Made by a program: the position numbers and the translations under genes. The notes beneath the pieces were generated by a model, which searched no databases, had not been told where the DNA came from, and worked only from the letters and a program-made list of their open reading frames with translations. This document shows positions 43,186 through 52,132 of a stretch of 64,000 bases of DNA, piece by piece. Source of the stretch: Bacillus sp. FJAT-25509 (GTDB taxonomy: Bacteria > Bacillota > Bacilli > Bacillales > Bacillaceae_G); assembly GCF_001420605.1 (NCBI RefSeq), contig NZ_LJIZ01000008.1:124001-188000 (forward strand), in the 5' to 3' direction. Every line of letters starts with the position of its first letter. Within the stretch, counting starts at the first letter, position 1.

Positions 43186-43584
43186 ATGCAAAAAATTACA
43201 ACGTTTTTAATGTTTGAAGGACAAGCAGAAGAAGCAATGAATTTTTACATGTCACTATTTAAAGATTCTGAGGTCGTGAATATTTCGCGTTATGGAGCAG
43301 ATATGGGAGAGTTTGAAGGGAAAGTAATACATGCAACTTTCACATTGAACGGCCAACAATTTATGTGCATTGATAGTACCGTTAAACATAAATTTACGTT
43401 TACACCAGCTGTTTCATTATATGTGACTTGTGAAACAAATGAAGAAATTGAAAATGCATACAAAGAATTAAGTCAAGATGGTGAAATATTAATGCCTTTG
43501 CAGTCATATCCATTCAGTGAAAAGTTTGTATGGGTGAATGATAAATATGGTGTATCTTGGCAATTAACTCTTGCAAAAAAATAA
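43186..43584 (+). CDS. VOC-fold protein, PhnB-like
   Basis: 132 residues: ITTFLMFEGQAEEAMNFYMSLF at the N-terminus and DKYGVSWQLTL at the end mark the PhnB/YjdN-like VOC group. A Cys in MCIDSTVKHKF is common in this subgroup. Function unknown. It is 58 bases downstream of the aldolase-like gene and followed by a strong terminator. Confidence 0.85.
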   Translation: MQKITTFLMFEGQAEEAMNFYMSLFKDSEVVNISRYGADMGEFEGKVIHATFTLNGQQFMCIDSTVKHKFTFTPAVSLYVTCETNEEIENAYKELSQDGEILMPLQSYPFSEKFVWVNDKYGVSWQLTLAKK

Positions 43585-43600
43585 ATAAAGAACTGCAAAG

Positions 43601-43638
43601 AAAAAATCGTGTTGGTAACAATGACACGATTTTTTTTT
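43601..43638 (+). terminator. Terminator after the PhnB-like gene
   Basis: AAAAAATCGTGT with its complement and a run of nine T. Confidence 0.88.
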
Positions 43639-43759
43639 ATTGTTATTAATCCTGTTTTTAACAAATCACCCATTATTTTTATAATATCAAGTTTAAAATA
43701 AGAAGATTTATTGCACACTTTTACTATATGAATTTTTATAAAGGTGAGAATTTAACTAT

Positions 43760-45982
43760 ATGAATGAAGTAAATTTGATTACTGAAAAAGAGTTTGACGA
43801 ACAATTAATTAATAAATATGCAAGTTTAATGGCATTAGGTAATGGTTACTTAGGTTTACGATCTTGTCATGAAGAAGACTATGAAGGACAAACTAGAGGG
43901 ATGTATATAGCTGGTATCTATAATCAGTTATCCCCAAGTCAAACGACAAAGATTGTGAATCTTCCAGATCTAATTGGAATGGAAATTGAAATAAATGGTG
44001 ATATTTTTTCGAATGCAACTGGCCAATTTACATTCTATGATCGAAAGTTAAATATGCTGACCGGCGAATTAATAAGAGAGGTAATTTGGAAAAATAAGGA
44101 TGGAAATCGATTCCACTTTTTGTTTCAGCGTTTTGTTTCAAAGGATGATTTACATTTACTTGCTTCAAAAATTAGTGTCACAGCTTTAGATTGTAATGCC
44201 AAGATTAAAATAAAAACAGGTATTAATGCGGAGTGTGTCAGTCAACAAAAGAATGAACTTACAGAAGAATTAGTAAGAATAATGGATAATAGAATTATGC
44301 ATGGTGTTTATCAAACTACTGAGACTAAACATAAAATTGCGATTGCAACATGCTGTGTAACTCCTGATGAGAGTGAGGTTTCATATTTTGCTTTAAATAA
44401 TCAGCTTCTTGCCTCAATTACACAAGATCTCGTCGTTGAGCGGACTGTTGAGTTTTCAAAAATTAGCTCAGTTTATACTTCTAATGATATGTTACGGGAA
44501 GAACCTTCTGCAGCTAGTGTTAATACTGTACAGAAATTTTTATCAGAGGGTTATGATAATTTGAGAAATAGCACGACAATCAAATGGCAGGATTTTTGGA
44601 AGCAAAAAAGAGTTGTCATAACCTCAAAGGATCAAGCAGATCAGTTAGCTCTAGATTTTTCTTTGTACCACATTGAAGCAATGACTCCTGGGCATGATGA
44701 TCGATTAAGTATAGGCGCAAGGGGATTAACTGGTGAAGGAAATAATGGTTTAATATTTTGGGATACAGAGATGTTTATTGCACCGTTTCACTTATTTACT
44801 GAACCAGATATTGCTAAAAGATTAATAAGATATCGCTATCATCATATTAAAGAAGCAAAAGTAAATGCGTTCCAATCAGGGTATGAGGGTACTTTATTTC
44901 CTTGGGCAAGTGCTTTTTCCGGAAAAGAAGAAACACAGAAAGCTTCAGCGAATAATACAAAACCCGAGATCGTTCATAGTTCAAATTTAGCGAAATCAAG
45001 TGAACATATTGTAGCTGACATTGCATTTGCTGTCGTACAATACTATGAAAATACGCTAGATGAAAGCTTTATGACCAATAATGGACTTGAGCTACTCAAA
45101 GAAACTGCACGCTTTTGGGTGAGCAGGACAACTGATACAAATGGCGATTTAATCATTAAAAATGTCATCGGTCCAGACGAATATACAGATCAAGTAGATA
45201 ATAATGCTTATACGAATTACATGGCTTTTTATAATGTGCAGAATGCGTTAAATTATATGGGAAAATACAATGATCCTGATGCAGAATTAAAGCAAAACTG
45301 TACTGATTTTTTAAAAAGATTATATTTACCAACCCAAAATGATGAAAATATCATTCCGCAAGATGATACATTTTTAAGTAAACCCGAGATTGACTTAACG
45401 GAATATAGACAATCCATTGCAAGTCGGGAAATACTATTAGATTATTCTCTACAAGAACTATATGAACTACAAGTTATAAAACAAGCTGATGTAGTCATGT
45501 TGCTCTATCTTTTCCCGGATTTGTTCTCAACGGAAATCGCTAAAAAGAATATAGAATACTACGAAGAGCGTACTGTTCATGATTCTCCAATAAGTAAATC
45601 AATTCACGCAATTGTTGCTGCAAGATGCGACTATCAAGAAGAGTCTTATCAATTATTTCAAGAAGGATGTTTAATCGATTTAGGACCGAATCCAAAATCT
45701 TCAGATGAAGGAATTCATGCTGCGCCTATGGGAGCAAATTGGCTAGTTGCAATCTTTGGCTTTGCAAATATCTCCATGGATATAAATCGTTTAAAAATTG
45801 ATCCAAAATTACCTGCAAATTGGGATAAAATGATGTTTCCATTCCTATGGCAAGGAGCAAGACTTGAAATAACAATTACCCAAAAGTCGATAACAGTCAC
45901 AAAGGAATATGGCCCACCAGTATCATTAGAAATTAATGGTGAAACATATAATTTAACTGAAAAGATAAAGGTTTCTCTTTAA
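43760..45982 (+). CDS. GH65-family glycoside phosphorylase
   Basis: A 740-residue enzyme of glycoside hydrolase family 65, which splits alpha-glucobioses (maltose, trehalose, kojibiose or nigerose) with phosphate, releasing beta-glucose-1-phosphate. The N-terminal beta-sandwich has ALGNGYLGLRSCHEED; the (alpha/alpha)6 barrel carries FWDTEMFIAPFHLF and the catalytic acid Glu474 in IGPDEYTDQVDNNAYTNY. The phosphate-site region YEGTLFPWASAFSG is also typical. No beta-phosphoglucomutase or transporter gene is adjacent, which is unusual. Which disaccharide is used cannot be read from sequence. Confidence 0.88.
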   Translation: MNEVNLITEKEFDEQLINKYASLMALGNGYLGLRSCHEEDYEGQTRGMYIAGIYNQLSPSQTTKIVNLPDLIGMEIEINGDIFSNATGQFTFYDRKLNMLTGELIREVIWKNKDGNRFHFLFQRFVSKDDLHLLASKISVTALDCNAKIKIKTGINAECVSQQKNELTEELVRIMDNRIMHGVYQTTETKHKIAIATCCVTPDESEVSYFALNNQLLASITQDLVVERTVEFSKISSVYTSNDMLREEPSAASVNTVQKFLSEGYDNLRNSTTIKWQDFWKQKRVVITSKDQADQLALDFSLYHIEAMTPGHDDRLSIGARGLTGEGNNGLIFWDTEMFIAPFHLFTEPDIAKRLIRYRYHHIKEAKVNAFQSGYEGTLFPWASAFSGKEETQKASANNTKPEIVHSSNLAKSSEHIVADIAFAVVQYYENTLDESFMTNNGLELLKETARFWVSRTTDTNGDLIIKNVIGPDEYTDQVDNNAYTNYMAFYNVQNALNYMGKYNDPDAELKQNCTDFLKRLYLPTQNDENIIPQDDTFLSKPEIDLTEYRQSIASREILLDYSLQELYELQVIKQADVVMLLYLFPDLFSTEIAKKNIEYYEERTVHDSPISKSIHAIVAARCDYQEESYQLFQEGCLIDLGPNPKSSDEGIHAAPMGANWLVAIFGFANISMDINRLKIDPKLPANWDKMMFPFLWQGARLEITITQKSITVTKEYGPPVSLEINGETYNLTEKIKVSL

Positions 45983-46014
45983 GAAGATAGAAGATAAGGA
46001 TAAAAGGAAAAAGC

Positions 46015-46045
46015 AAAACCCAATCTTTCATTAAGATTGGGTTTT
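46015..46045. terminator. Terminator after the GH65 gene, copy 1 of a 31-bp repeat
   Basis: AAAACCCAATCTT stem with its complement and T-run. The same 31 bases recur at 46518-46548. Confidence 0.9.
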
Positions 46046-46517
46046 CACGCTGTTGAAGAACAATCTCATTAATAAATACCCATATTTTCGTAAAAGGAGT
46101 AGAGTGAGGTTGATTTCCACTACAGGGTGCTCGCTTTCCATGGGGCGAGACCTGAGCCTCCTCGTCACGTCCGTTCCTGTGGGGTCTCAGCCTTCCCGCA
46201 TTTCCCATAGGAGTCGAGCACCCCTCCGTTCCAATCAACTTTTTCATTTAAAAAGTTTACGATAAAAAGCTATTTAAATATCCTTTACTTAGCGTGAAAT
46301 AAAAGTTTATTAATCAGTTTGAATGTCAACTAAGATCGAACATCAACTTTTAAACTAATCATTTGAAACATTTATATAAAAATTGCTCTTGATATTTTTA
46401 ACTTCTGAAAAAACAATTACTATAGTTTGTAGGAACATCAAAAAATGAATTTTAACATTAAAAATGTTCAACTTAATATTGTTTTACCTAAAGAACGTTT
46501 TATATTTCGGCATTTTG
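46046..46517. other. Insertion between duplicated terminators
   Basis: 472 bases without a supportable gene, holding the inverted copy of the dispersed repeat. The left end reads CACGCTGTTGAAGAACAA, similar to the islet left end at 33833 (CAGAGTGTTGAAAAATAA). Confidence 0.6.
46109..46239 (-). repeat. Dispersed GC-rich intergenic repeat, copy 2 (inverted)
   Basis: Reverse complement of the element at 41066, with CTCGACTCCTATGGGA, GAGGAGGCTCAG, CCCCATGGAAAGCGAGC and TGTAGTGGAAATCAACC preserved and about ten extra bases in the middle. Confidence 0.85.
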
Positions 46518-46548
46518 AAAACCCAATCTTTCATTAAGATTGGGTTTT
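46518..46548. terminator. Terminator after the VOC gene, copy 2 of the 31-bp repeat
   Basis: Exact copy of 46015-46045, here just past the stop codon of the minus-strand VOC gene. Confidence 0.9.
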
Positions 46549-46555
46549 GGGTTTT

Positions 46556-46942
46556 CTACTCTTCATACAATTCTAAAGGTAAGCCGTCAGGATCCTGGAA
46601 AAATGTGAATCTTTTATTTGTTATCTCATCATTACGAATTGGTTCTACAAATACACCATTTTGTTTTAAGTATTGAACACTTTTTTCTATATTAGCTACA
46701 GTAAAGGCTAAATGGCGTAACCCAACTGCTTCTGGATTTGTTTGTCGCTTCGGTGGATTAGGGAATGAAAATAGCTCAATTTGTCCATTTTCTCCTATAC
46801 TTAAGTCCAATTTATAAGAGTCTCGCTCCTCTCGATAGGTTTCGTTAATTACCTTACAACCTAATAAATTTATGTAAAAATGCTTAGACAATTCATAATT
46901 AGAACAAATAATAGCGACATGGTGGATATTCTTAACATCCAT
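46556..46942 (-). CDS. VOC metalloprotein, YaeR/SMU1112c type
   Basis: A 128-residue glyoxalase-I-like protein of the YaeR/SMU1112c group. IHHVAIICSNYELSKHFY, NETYREERDSYKLDL, QIELFSFPNPPKR, GLRHLAFTV and FFQDPDGLPLELYEE contain the four metal-ligand positions (two His, two Glu). The substrate is unknown; a role in aldehyde or glyoxal handling is often proposed. Single gene, converging on the GH65 gene across the duplicated terminator. Confidence 0.88.
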   Translation of the reverse strand: MDVKNIHHVAIICSNYELSKHFYINLLGCKVINETYREERDSYKLDLSIGENGQIELFSFPNPPKRQTNPEAVGLRHLAFTVANIEKSVQYLKQNGVFVEPIRNDEITNKRFTFFQDPDGLPLELYEE

Positions 46943-47092
46943 ATTAAAACACCTTCTTACTTTGATTTACTAAAACTTTACTAGTTTAACATGATTAGTA
47001 CTGTTTGAAAAAAGAATTCTTTTCATTTTGACAGTATAGTTCATTGTTTTAAGTGGAAAAATGAATTGTGGAATGTAAAAAACTGGGTAATT

Positions 47093-47128
47093 CAAAAAAA
47101 AATAATGGGAATAATCTCCCATTAAGTT
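47093..47128 (-). terminator. Terminator after the small KOW-like gene
   Basis: AATGGGA / TCCCATT stem followed on the minus strand by a long T-run. Confidence 0.82.
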
Positions 47129-47136
47129 TTAGAAAT

Positions 47137-47355
47137 TTATCTTCTTCTTTTTTTATCATCTTTTGCTAAAACCTGAACTTTCTTAATAACTTCTAGTTCT
47201 ACAATTACATGTACATGTTTATCATTTATTTGATTAACACTTAATACTTTACCTTTTCGACCTTTAATGGAAATAGTATCTCCTTCAGAGGGGACATTTT
47301 TGAGTAGTTGGTTTAATAGTTCAACGTTTTTCTCGATATAATGAACTACAATCAT
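47137..47355 (-). CDS. Small KOW-like protein
   Basis: 72 residues: N-terminal VHYIEKNVELLNQLLKNVP, then a beta-rich core GDTISIKGRKGKVLSVN followed by HVHVIVELE, and a very basic end AKDDKKRRR. The core resembles a KOW-type or SH3-like RNA- or protein-binding barrel. I do not recognise a named family. Good ribosome binding site (GGAGTTGAAGC). It is a single gene with its own terminator. Confidence 0.65.
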   Translation of the reverse strand: MIVVHYIEKNVELLNQLLKNVPSEGDTISIKGRKGKVLSVNQINDKHVHVIVELEVIKKVQVLAKDDKKRRR

Positions 47356-47577
47356 AGAGCTTCAACTCCTCTAATCATTCTTATCTTTATACAATATTTA
47401 AGATTAAATAAAATAAGAACAAATTTAAGCTGATTATTTAACAATACAAGTTCATATATTAAGGAATAACTTCAATTAGTTGATGGTTGTTTTATTTCCG
47501 AAAAATTCTAACAAATTATTTCTATTTTAAAAGTTATTTAATACAATTTAAGAAAAAAACAGATTGTGAGGTAGCCA

Positions 47578-48612
47578 ATGCATAAGAAAATTTTATCAAT
47601 AATTGTGATAAGTATGCTTCTAGTAGGATGTAAGCATGGCGAAAAGTCTGTAAAAACAGTTAAAAATGATAATAAAAATCCTTCGAATGAACATGTAATT
47701 GATAAAGGAGAAATAGATACGATTTATTCTCCTTTAAATGGATTACCTATAAGTCAAGTTAGTGAACAGAGACCTGTTGCAGTTATGGTTAATAATTACT
47801 ATTTGGCTAGACCTCAAAGTGGTCTAAGTAATGCTGATGTTGTTTATGAAATTTTAGCAGAAGGAGATATTACAAGATTTCTAGCCATTTTTCAAAGCAA
47901 CATACCAGAAAAAATTGGACCTGTAAGAAGTGCGAGAGATTATTACATCAATTTGGCAAATGGTTATCATGCATTATTTATATGCCACGGAAATAGTCCT
48001 AAAGCGAAACAAATGATGGATTCAGGGATGATTGATGCATTAAACGGACTGATCTACGATGGTACGTTATTTAAAAGAGACAAAACGAGAAAAGCACCTC
48101 ACAATTCCTATATTTTGAAAGAAGGTATTGAAAAAGGGGTTGCTCAAAGACATTACTCTTATTCAGAAAAAGTTACTCCATTAGATTTTACGCAGAAAGA
48201 ATTGATATTTGATAACTCTTGGCAAAATGCTGCTGAAGTTTTTATAAGATACTCTCATGATGCAAGAAATAATGTGACTTACAAGTATTCCAATTCAACT
48301 AAACAATTTCAACGAGTTCAAAATGGAATTATTGCAAAAGATGCTTTGAATGGGAAGGACCTTCAAATTAAAAATATTTTAGTCGTAGAAGCGACTCATA
48401 AAATTATTGATAGCTATGGTCGCCGTTCAATTGATATTGAACATGGTGGAAAAGGATATTATATAGTTGATGGAAAGTATATGAATATACAATGGAAGAA
48501 TGTAGATGGTCGAATCATACCGTTTACACTAGATGGAACTGAAATAAAGCTTTCACCAGGTCAAACTTGGATTAATTTTGTTCCATTTTTAAAAGATGTA
48601 ACAATTAAATAA
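47578..48612 (+). CDS. DUF3048-family lipoprotein (YerB-like)
   Basis: 344 residues. The lipobox LLVGC places the lipidated cysteine at residue 18. The DUF3048 core follows: YSPLNGLPISQVSEQRPVAV, RPQSGLSNADVVYEILAEG, GPVRSARDYYINLANGY and the C-terminal GKGYYIVDGKYMNIQWKN, with PGQTWINFVP near the end. B. subtilis YerB belongs here; its function is unknown. The protein is probably anchored on the outer face of the membrane. Single gene between terminators. Confidence 0.9.
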   Translation: MHKKILSIIVISMLLVGCKHGEKSVKTVKNDNKNPSNEHVIDKGEIDTIYSPLNGLPISQVSEQRPVAVMVNNYYLARPQSGLSNADVVYEILAEGDITRFLAIFQSNIPEKIGPVRSARDYYINLANGYHALFICHGNSPKAKQMMDSGMIDALNGLIYDGTLFKRDKTRKAPHNSYILKEGIEKGVAQRHYSYSEKVTPLDFTQKELIFDNSWQNAAEVFIRYSHDARNNVTYKYSNSTKQFQRVQNGIIAKDALNGKDLQIKNILVVEATHKIIDSYGRRSIDIEHGGKGYYIVDGKYMNIQWKNVDGRIIPFTLDGTEIKLSPGQTWINFVPFLKDVTIK

Positions 48613-48621
48613 AGTACATGA

Positions 48622-48655
48622 AAGCAGATAATTTTATATAATTATCTGTTTTTTA
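48622..48655 (+). terminator. Terminator after the DUF3048 gene
   Basis: CAGATAATT / AATTATCTG stem plus a T-run. Confidence 0.85.
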
Positions 48656-48791
48656 TTGATAAAGAAAGACTACTAATTAATATTGAAAGATGCACTTCAT
48701 AAGCTGTAAGTCTATGTTTGACCAAAAAAAATTACGATGTTACGATAAAAAATATTAATCGTTTCTATATGGTGGGAAGGGGGCTCAAAGT

Positions 48792-49652
48792 ATGGCTAGC
48801 AAAATTGAAAATATAGATTTAGTAAACGAGCGTTATAAAAGTCTAAATGCGGATTGTGAGAGTTGCTTTGGTTTATGCTGTGTCGCATTACCTTTTGCTG
48901 CTTCGGTTGATTTTGCTAATGATAAAATTGCAGGCAAACCTTGTCATAATTTACAATCAGACTTTCGTTGCGGGGTTCACAAGAATTTAAGAGAGATCGG
49001 TTTCAAAGGCTGTACTGTTTTTGATTGCTTTGGAGCGGGACAAAAAGTATCTCAAGCAACCTTTAATGGAAAAGACTGGCGACAAAATCCTGAATTGGCT
49101 AATGAGATGTATGAAGTATTTCCAATTATGAAGCAACTGCATGAAATGCTTTGGTATTTAAATGAAAGTTTGATGATTAGTGCTGCAAGTGAGATTCATA
49201 AAGAAATAAAAATAATTTTAGAAGAAACTGAAAAGCTAACACTTATGGAGCCTAAATTAATATTAAACTTAGATATTATAGCTCACCGAGCAGAAGTTAA
49301 CTCTTTACTTATACGTACTAGTGAGCTAGCAAGGGCCGTGGCTTTAAAGAAATTTAAAAACAATAAGAAGCCTCAAAAAGCAACCGGTAGGGCTTTAGAC
49401 TTTATAGGTGCTAAATTAAAAGGGGTAAATTTAATCGGAGCTAACTTAAGAGGGGCCTATTTAATTGCTGCTGATTTAAAGGGAGCCGATTTAAGAGGTT
49501 CTGATCTAATCGGTGCAGACTTACGTGATACTAATTTGAGTGGAGCGGACCTTACTGGAAGTATTTTTCTTACTCAAGCTCAAATTAACTCAGCAAAGGG
49601 AGATTATCACACTAGAATACCAGCAACACTTAAAAGACCATCTCATTGGTGA
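48792..49652 (+). CDS. Cysteine-rich pentapeptide-repeat protein
   Basis: 286 residues in three parts. Residues 15-85 hold a cysteine cluster (CESCFGLCC, KPCHN, FRCGVH, KGCTVFDCFGAG) that looks able to bind a metal or Fe-S centre, reminiscent of YkgJ-type motifs. Residues 90-200 are helical. Residues 200-260 are pentapeptide repeats of the A(D/N)LxG type (GVNLIGANLRGAYLIAADLK onward), about eleven units forming a right-handed quadrilateral helix. Such repeats can mimic DNA and protect gyrase, but most have unknown roles. No secretion signal. Start follows GGTGGGAAGGGGG. Confidence 0.82.
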   Translation: MASKIENIDLVNERYKSLNADCESCFGLCCVALPFAASVDFANDKIAGKPCHNLQSDFRCGVHKNLREIGFKGCTVFDCFGAGQKVSQATFNGKDWRQNPELANEMYEVFPIMKQLHEMLWYLNESLMISAASEIHKEIKIILEETEKLTLMEPKLILNLDIIAHRAEVNSLLIRTSELARAVALKKFKNNKKPQKATGRALDFIGAKLKGVNLIGANLRGAYLIAADLKGADLRGSDLIGADLRDTNLSGADLTGSIFLTQAQINSAKGDYHTRIPATLKRPSHW

Positions 49653-49660
49653 GGAAAATA

Positions 49661-49694
49661 AAAAAATGAACCATTTTAAAATGGTTCATTTTTT
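49661..49694. terminator. Bidirectional terminator
   Basis: ATGAACCATTTT with its complement and A- and T-runs between converging genes. Confidence 0.9.
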
Positions 49695-50531
49695 ATTATA
49701 AACATACCAAGAAATAGCAATTAAGTAACCGATAAAAGGAGATGTTCCATAACCCATAATCGGTACCGGGAAGTTTCCGAAAAAGCTTGAAAGGATAATA
49801 ATTGAAAAATAGATCCCTAGACTAAACGATAATGGTTTAGAACGGGTTGGCGGAAATAAGAAAAATGGCATTAGTAAAATTAAAAGTGCGATTACCGATA
49901 AGACTAGCCATCCGATTCCCATTTCCTTTACTAAACTTAAAATGTCCTCAACATAAGAAATTGGGGCAAGTTGATCTAAGTGAGACCAACTTAAGATAAT
50001 GAAAAATATAAAAACAATTAATAGGAGTATTTGAACACTTTTATTCTTTTTTATATTTAGTAATAAACATAAGATAGAAATCGTAAAAGCTGTTAGTTGA
50101 GATGCATCTGGTTGAAAAAGTAATATTATTGTAAAGCATAATGCAAAACTAACGGTAACCCAAAATGGTTTTGATTTCATTAAACTGGCTAGTTGTATTA
50201 TTAATAATGGAACTAAAACTAAAGCGATATTAAATCTTAATGGACCAATTGCTATCCAGCGATGAACACCATGTAATCCTTTGTCCAAAAAGGTAAGTAA
50301 AAATAGTATGAGTATGCATGCAATGACAATGATATTTGTCTTTTTCTTAGTAGATTTCTGCTGTCTAAACAGTACGAAAAAGGAGATTATGCCCCCTACA
50401 ATCGCAATAAAAATATTTTGACCGTAAATGGACGGGGACACTTGGTTATTGATCATAGCAAGTACTCCGACGATCATTGCTGGCATGGTTATGACGAGCG
50501 GTAATAAGTTTACTTTTTTAAAATTAAGCAT
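49686..50531 (-). CDS. Short SEDS-like (FtsW/RodA-like) membrane protein
   Basis: A 281-residue polytopic protein with about eight or nine membrane spans. Three stretches resemble SEDS glycosyltransferases: GVHRWIAIGPLRFNIALVLV (compare G-RWI-GP in FtsW/RodA), FQPDASQLTAFT (compare LQPDxGT) and NFPVPIMGYGTSPFIGYL (compare the P-x-YGGSS region). Normal SEDS proteins have 370-400 residues, so this is a shortened and diverged member; whether it polymerises glycan is doubtful. It is the last gene on the minus strand, 32 bases after the MocR gene, and may be cotranscribed with it. Confidence 0.65.
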   Translation of the reverse strand: MLNFKKVNLLPLVITMPAMIVGVLAMINNQVSPSIYGQNIFIAIVGGIISFFVLFRQQKSTKKKTNIIVIACILILFLLTFLDKGLHGVHRWIAIGPLRFNIALVLVPLLIIQLASLMKSKPFWVTVSFALCFTIILLFQPDASQLTAFTISILCLLLNIKKNKSVQILLLIVFIFFIILSWSHLDQLAPISYVEDILSLVKEMGIGWLVLSVIALLILLMPFFLFPPTRSKPLSFSLGIYFSIIILSSFFGNFPVPIMGYGTSPFIGYLIAISWYVYNKK

Positions 50532-50563
50532 CTTGTTCTAAATAGCCTACCTTTACAATAGTT

Positions 50564-51997
50564 TTATATTTGTTTAATTATATTGCGTAGTTTCTCTAAC
50601 CCCGCGGCTAAATCATTTTCGCTAACTAGTGAGTAACTAATCCGAAATGATGAAATATCTGTATTGTTGTTAAAACAAGCTACACCAGGTAAGAATGAGA
50701 TATTTTCATGATTAGCTTTTCTTAATAAATTAAAAATATCTAGATTGGAATCATAAAATGTAAGCCACAAATTAAAACCACCATCAGGTATCCTAAAAAT
50801 TAATCGATCATTAAGAGATGAAAGTATTTCAACACTTGTATCACGCCGAATTTGTAGAGCGATTCGTAGTTTTTCAACGTGACTTCGCATTCGATCGGTT
50901 CGTAGAAATGGTAAAATCGCTTTTTGCGTCAGTAAAGGGCTACCGACATCCATTGAAGCTTTAACTGCAAGTAGCCATTCTAGAACCGGTCCATTTGCCA
51001 GCATTGCAGCAATTCTCACTCCAGGTGCTAAAGTTTTACTAAATCCTTTAATGTAGATGACATGATCTGATAGATCATAATGCTTAATTGGGTAATATTG
51101 AAATGCTTTTTCGAAATAAATATCACTAAATGAATCGTCTTCAAGAATAAAAAAATGATACTGCTGTGCTAGTTCAATTAATTCTTTTCTACGACCATTA
51201 CTCATTGAGATGCCAGTTGGGTTTTGGAAGGTCGGGTTAACATAAATTAATTTTGGTGTAAATTTATTGCACATATCTTCAATTAAGTCTGATCGAATTC
51301 CCTCTTCATCCATCTCGACAGGTATTAGATGAATCCCCTTATTTATAAAAATATCAAGTGCACCACCATAGCATGGACTCTCGACTATAATTGAATCCCC
51401 AGGCTTTAATAGTGCTTGTGCTACTAAGTCAATTCCTTGCTGAACACCGCTTGTAATAATTAGATTTTCAGCTTTAGATCGTATTTTTTGGAATTCATAT
51501 AAATGTTTTACAATTTCCGATCTTAATTCAATATCTCCTTGAATAGGTCCGTAGGTTGTTAATATAGATGCGTCATCTCTTAATAGTTTTTGCATTTCAT
51601 CCGCTAAAAATTTATTTGGAAGCAGACGTGGATAGACAACTGCCTTTGAAAAATCATATTTTAACTGTTCTCTATTTATTAAATACTGAGATCTTACAAT
51701 ATTGATTCCTAAAGTCTGTTGCCAGTTATTACTTGGATCGACTTGTGATGTTTTTTTTACTTTCTTACTAATAAATACTCCTTTACCTGGTTCCACCGTG
51801 ACATAGCCATTTGTCTCTAACCATTTATAAGCCTTTCTAACAGTTAAAAGGCTTATTGAAAGTTCCTCTGCCATTATCCGTAAAGACGGTAATTTTTCGT
51901 TAGGCAAAAGTAGACCACTTTGAATGCTACCTGCAATTTGAGAGCTTAATTGGAGATAAATCGGTACTGTTGATTTTTTATGGATTTGAATTTTCAT
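50564..51997 (-). CDS. MocR-type regulator (GntR plus aminotransferase fold)
   Basis: 477 residues: a GntR winged helix at 10-75 (PNEKLPSLRIMAEELSISLL, VRKAYKWLETNGYV) joined to a fold-type I aminotransferase domain. The PLP lysine is in YIKGFSKTLAPGVRIAA, and PTFQNPTGISMS is also present. MocR proteins bind PLP or aminated ligands and switch genes for vitamin B6, GABA, taurine or amino acid use. It is divergent from an EamA transporter, with two direct repeats between them that fit MocR binding, so the transporter is the likely target. Confidence 0.92.
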   Translation of the reverse strand: MKIQIHKKSTVPIYLQLSSQIAGSIQSGLLLPNEKLPSLRIMAEELSISLLTVRKAYKWLETNGYVTVEPGKGVFISKKVKKTSQVDPSNNWQQTLGINIVRSQYLINREQLKYDFSKAVVYPRLLPNKFLADEMQKLLRDDASILTTYGPIQGDIELRSEIVKHLYEFQKIRSKAENLIITSGVQQGIDLVAQALLKPGDSIIVESPCYGGALDIFINKGIHLIPVEMDEEGIRSDLIEDMCNKFTPKLIYVNPTFQNPTGISMSNGRRKELIELAQQYHFFILEDDSFSDIYFEKAFQYYPIKHYDLSDHVIYIKGFSKTLAPGVRIAAMLANGPVLEWLLAVKASMDVGSPLLTQKAILPFLRTDRMRSHVEKLRIALQIRRDTSVEILSSLNDRLIFRIPDGGFNLWLTFYDSNLDIFNLLRKANHENISFLPGVACFNNNTDISSFRISYSLVSENDLAAGLEKLRNIIKQI

Positions 51998-52062
51998 AAA
52001 TCACCACTTTTTTAGTTATAAATTAAATAAAAAAAGATCAATCGTCAATGGAAAAAGAGCTA

Positions 52063-52091
52063 ACTGTTATATGCTCTATTATACTGTTATA
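52063..52091. promoter_or_regulatory. Direct repeats, likely MocR operator
   Basis: ACTGTTATA occurs twice with a 20-base period, in the 135-base divergent region. Direct repeats spaced two helical turns apart are typical of MocR/GabR operators. Confidence 0.6.
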
Positions 52092-52132
52092 CTCCGACTT
52101 TAATATAATACTTTTATCAAAGGGGTGATGAA

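Noticed and set aside
45933-46265. Minus-strand 104-codon and plus-strand 70-codon ORFs over the dispersed repeat
   Set aside because: They arise from the GC-rich repeat element and have no ribosome binding site or protein-family resemblance.
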